5,091 bases of DNA from an uncultured Sutterella sp. (GTDB taxonomy: Bacteria > Pseudomonadota > Gammaproteobacteria > Burkholderiales > Burkholderiaceae_F). This document shows, piece by piece, positions 4,833 through 5,091 of the stretch (within the stretch, counting starts at the first letter, position 1; the number at the start of each line of letters is the position of its first letter). A program made the translations under genes and the position numbers. The stretch is taken from the NCBI GenBank assembly GCA_900544255.1, contig UQUM01000073.1, forward strand, positions 1-5,091, written 5' to 3'. A model generated the notes under the pieces. It was given only the letters and a program-made list of their open reading frames with translations, made no database searches and was not told the DNA's origin.

Positions 4833-5091
4833 TCACTCAATTCCCTTGCCGTCGACTTGCGAGTCACACAGTTTCGGGCAGGAACCGCGGTTTTCGCAAT
4901 CTTCCAATTTCTGCAGCATCGCGTTAATCCACGCCGTGGGGGTCGTTCCCAGGCTGTCGTCGGTTTTTGAAACGGCGTGGCGCTTGTAGAGTTCCGTCAG
5001 CACAACGGTCCGGTTGTACTGGCATTTCTTTGCGACGGCATCGTCCTGCATATCGAACTACTTGGGCACGGCAACGGCGACCATGATGCCC
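4833..5091 (-). pseudogene. Type IV pilin/pseudopilin-like gene with an in-frame stop (5' end outside the window)
   Basis: Read leftwards from the right edge, the frame gives GIMVAVAVPK, then TAG (5060-5058), then FDMQDDAVAKKCQYNRT and on to a TGA at 4835-4833. The first part closely fits the end of the type IV prepilin N-terminal helix (GILAAVAIPK-like), and the continuation with a Lys-Cys-x-x-Asn-Arg pattern is common just after that helix in pilins and pseudopilins. The helix and its continuation share one frame, and TAG stands where pilins often have an aromatic residue, so one base change from a Tyr codon would explain it. The downstream piece has four Cys (positions 10, 52, 58 and 62 counted from the Met at 5051), which could form disulfides. 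A stop error, a true nonsense mutation, or an unrelated small gene starting at 5051 (72 residues, no Shine-Dalgarno) are the options. Confidence 0.6.

Noticed and set aside
4746..4970. 74-codon open frame on the plus strand overlapping the end of the Nudix gene
   Set aside because: It starts inside the Nudix gene in another frame and lies opposite the pilin-like gene, whose reading explains this stretch better.
1..5091. Mobile elements, CRISPR arrays, tRNA genes, phage genes or a defence system
   Set aside because: I saw no transposase, terminal repeats, spaced direct repeats or tRNA-like folds. Apart from the pilin-like remnant, the content is housekeeping.

Overview
The window looks like chromosomal core DNA from a GC-rich (roughly 57-58% by eye) proteobacterium, most likely a betaproteobacterium. 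The support is a Fur gene divergent from a BamE lipoprotein gene, and a small coiled-coil gene followed by zapA and a 6S RNA. A gut Sutterellaceae-like source is my guess from gene content and style; the sequence does not prove it.

Left edge, minus strand: the first codons of a gene with a hydrophobic, signal-peptide-like start (44 to 3), then a long two-part stem-loop (100-151), then fur (182-664). A divergent intergenic region separates fur from bamE (837-1211), which encodes an outer-membrane assembly lipoprotein. Next come a 68-residue coiled-coil protein (1327-1533) and zapA (1562-1861), a likely cell-division pair. An intrinsic terminator closes zapA. Right behind its T-tract is a perfect TATAAT box that starts the 6S RNA gene ssrS (about 1935-2117).

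Centre and right, plus strand: a tight four-gene run begins about 30 bases after the 6S RNA. It encodes a TSUP (TauE/SafE) membrane transporter (2148-2963), ThiM hydroxyethylthiazole kinase (2973-3749), ThiE thiamin-phosphate synthase (3758-4414) and a MutT/NudG-like Nudix hydrolase (4411-4800, overlapping thiE by ATGA). ThiM phosphorylates salvaged thiazole and ThiE joins it to HMP-PP to give thiamin phosphate. The transporter may import a precursor or sulfur compound, and the Nudix enzyme may clean up damaged nucleotides or diphosphate by-products. No TPP riboswitch is evident ahead of the operon, so it may depend on read-through from ssrS.

Right edge, minus strand: a converging gene (4833-5091, incomplete at its 5' end) encodes a type IV pilin or pseudopilin-like protein. 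The end of the pilin N-terminal helix (GIMVAVAVPK) is followed directly by an in-frame TAG and then by pilin-like sequence in the same frame. This suggests a nonsense-disrupted gene, or a sequence error.

The most noteworthy points are the thiamin-salvage operon placed directly behind the 6S RNA gene, the unusual diphosphate-binding residues in ThiE, and the stop codon inside the pilin gene. No mobile element, CRISPR array or tRNA was seen.
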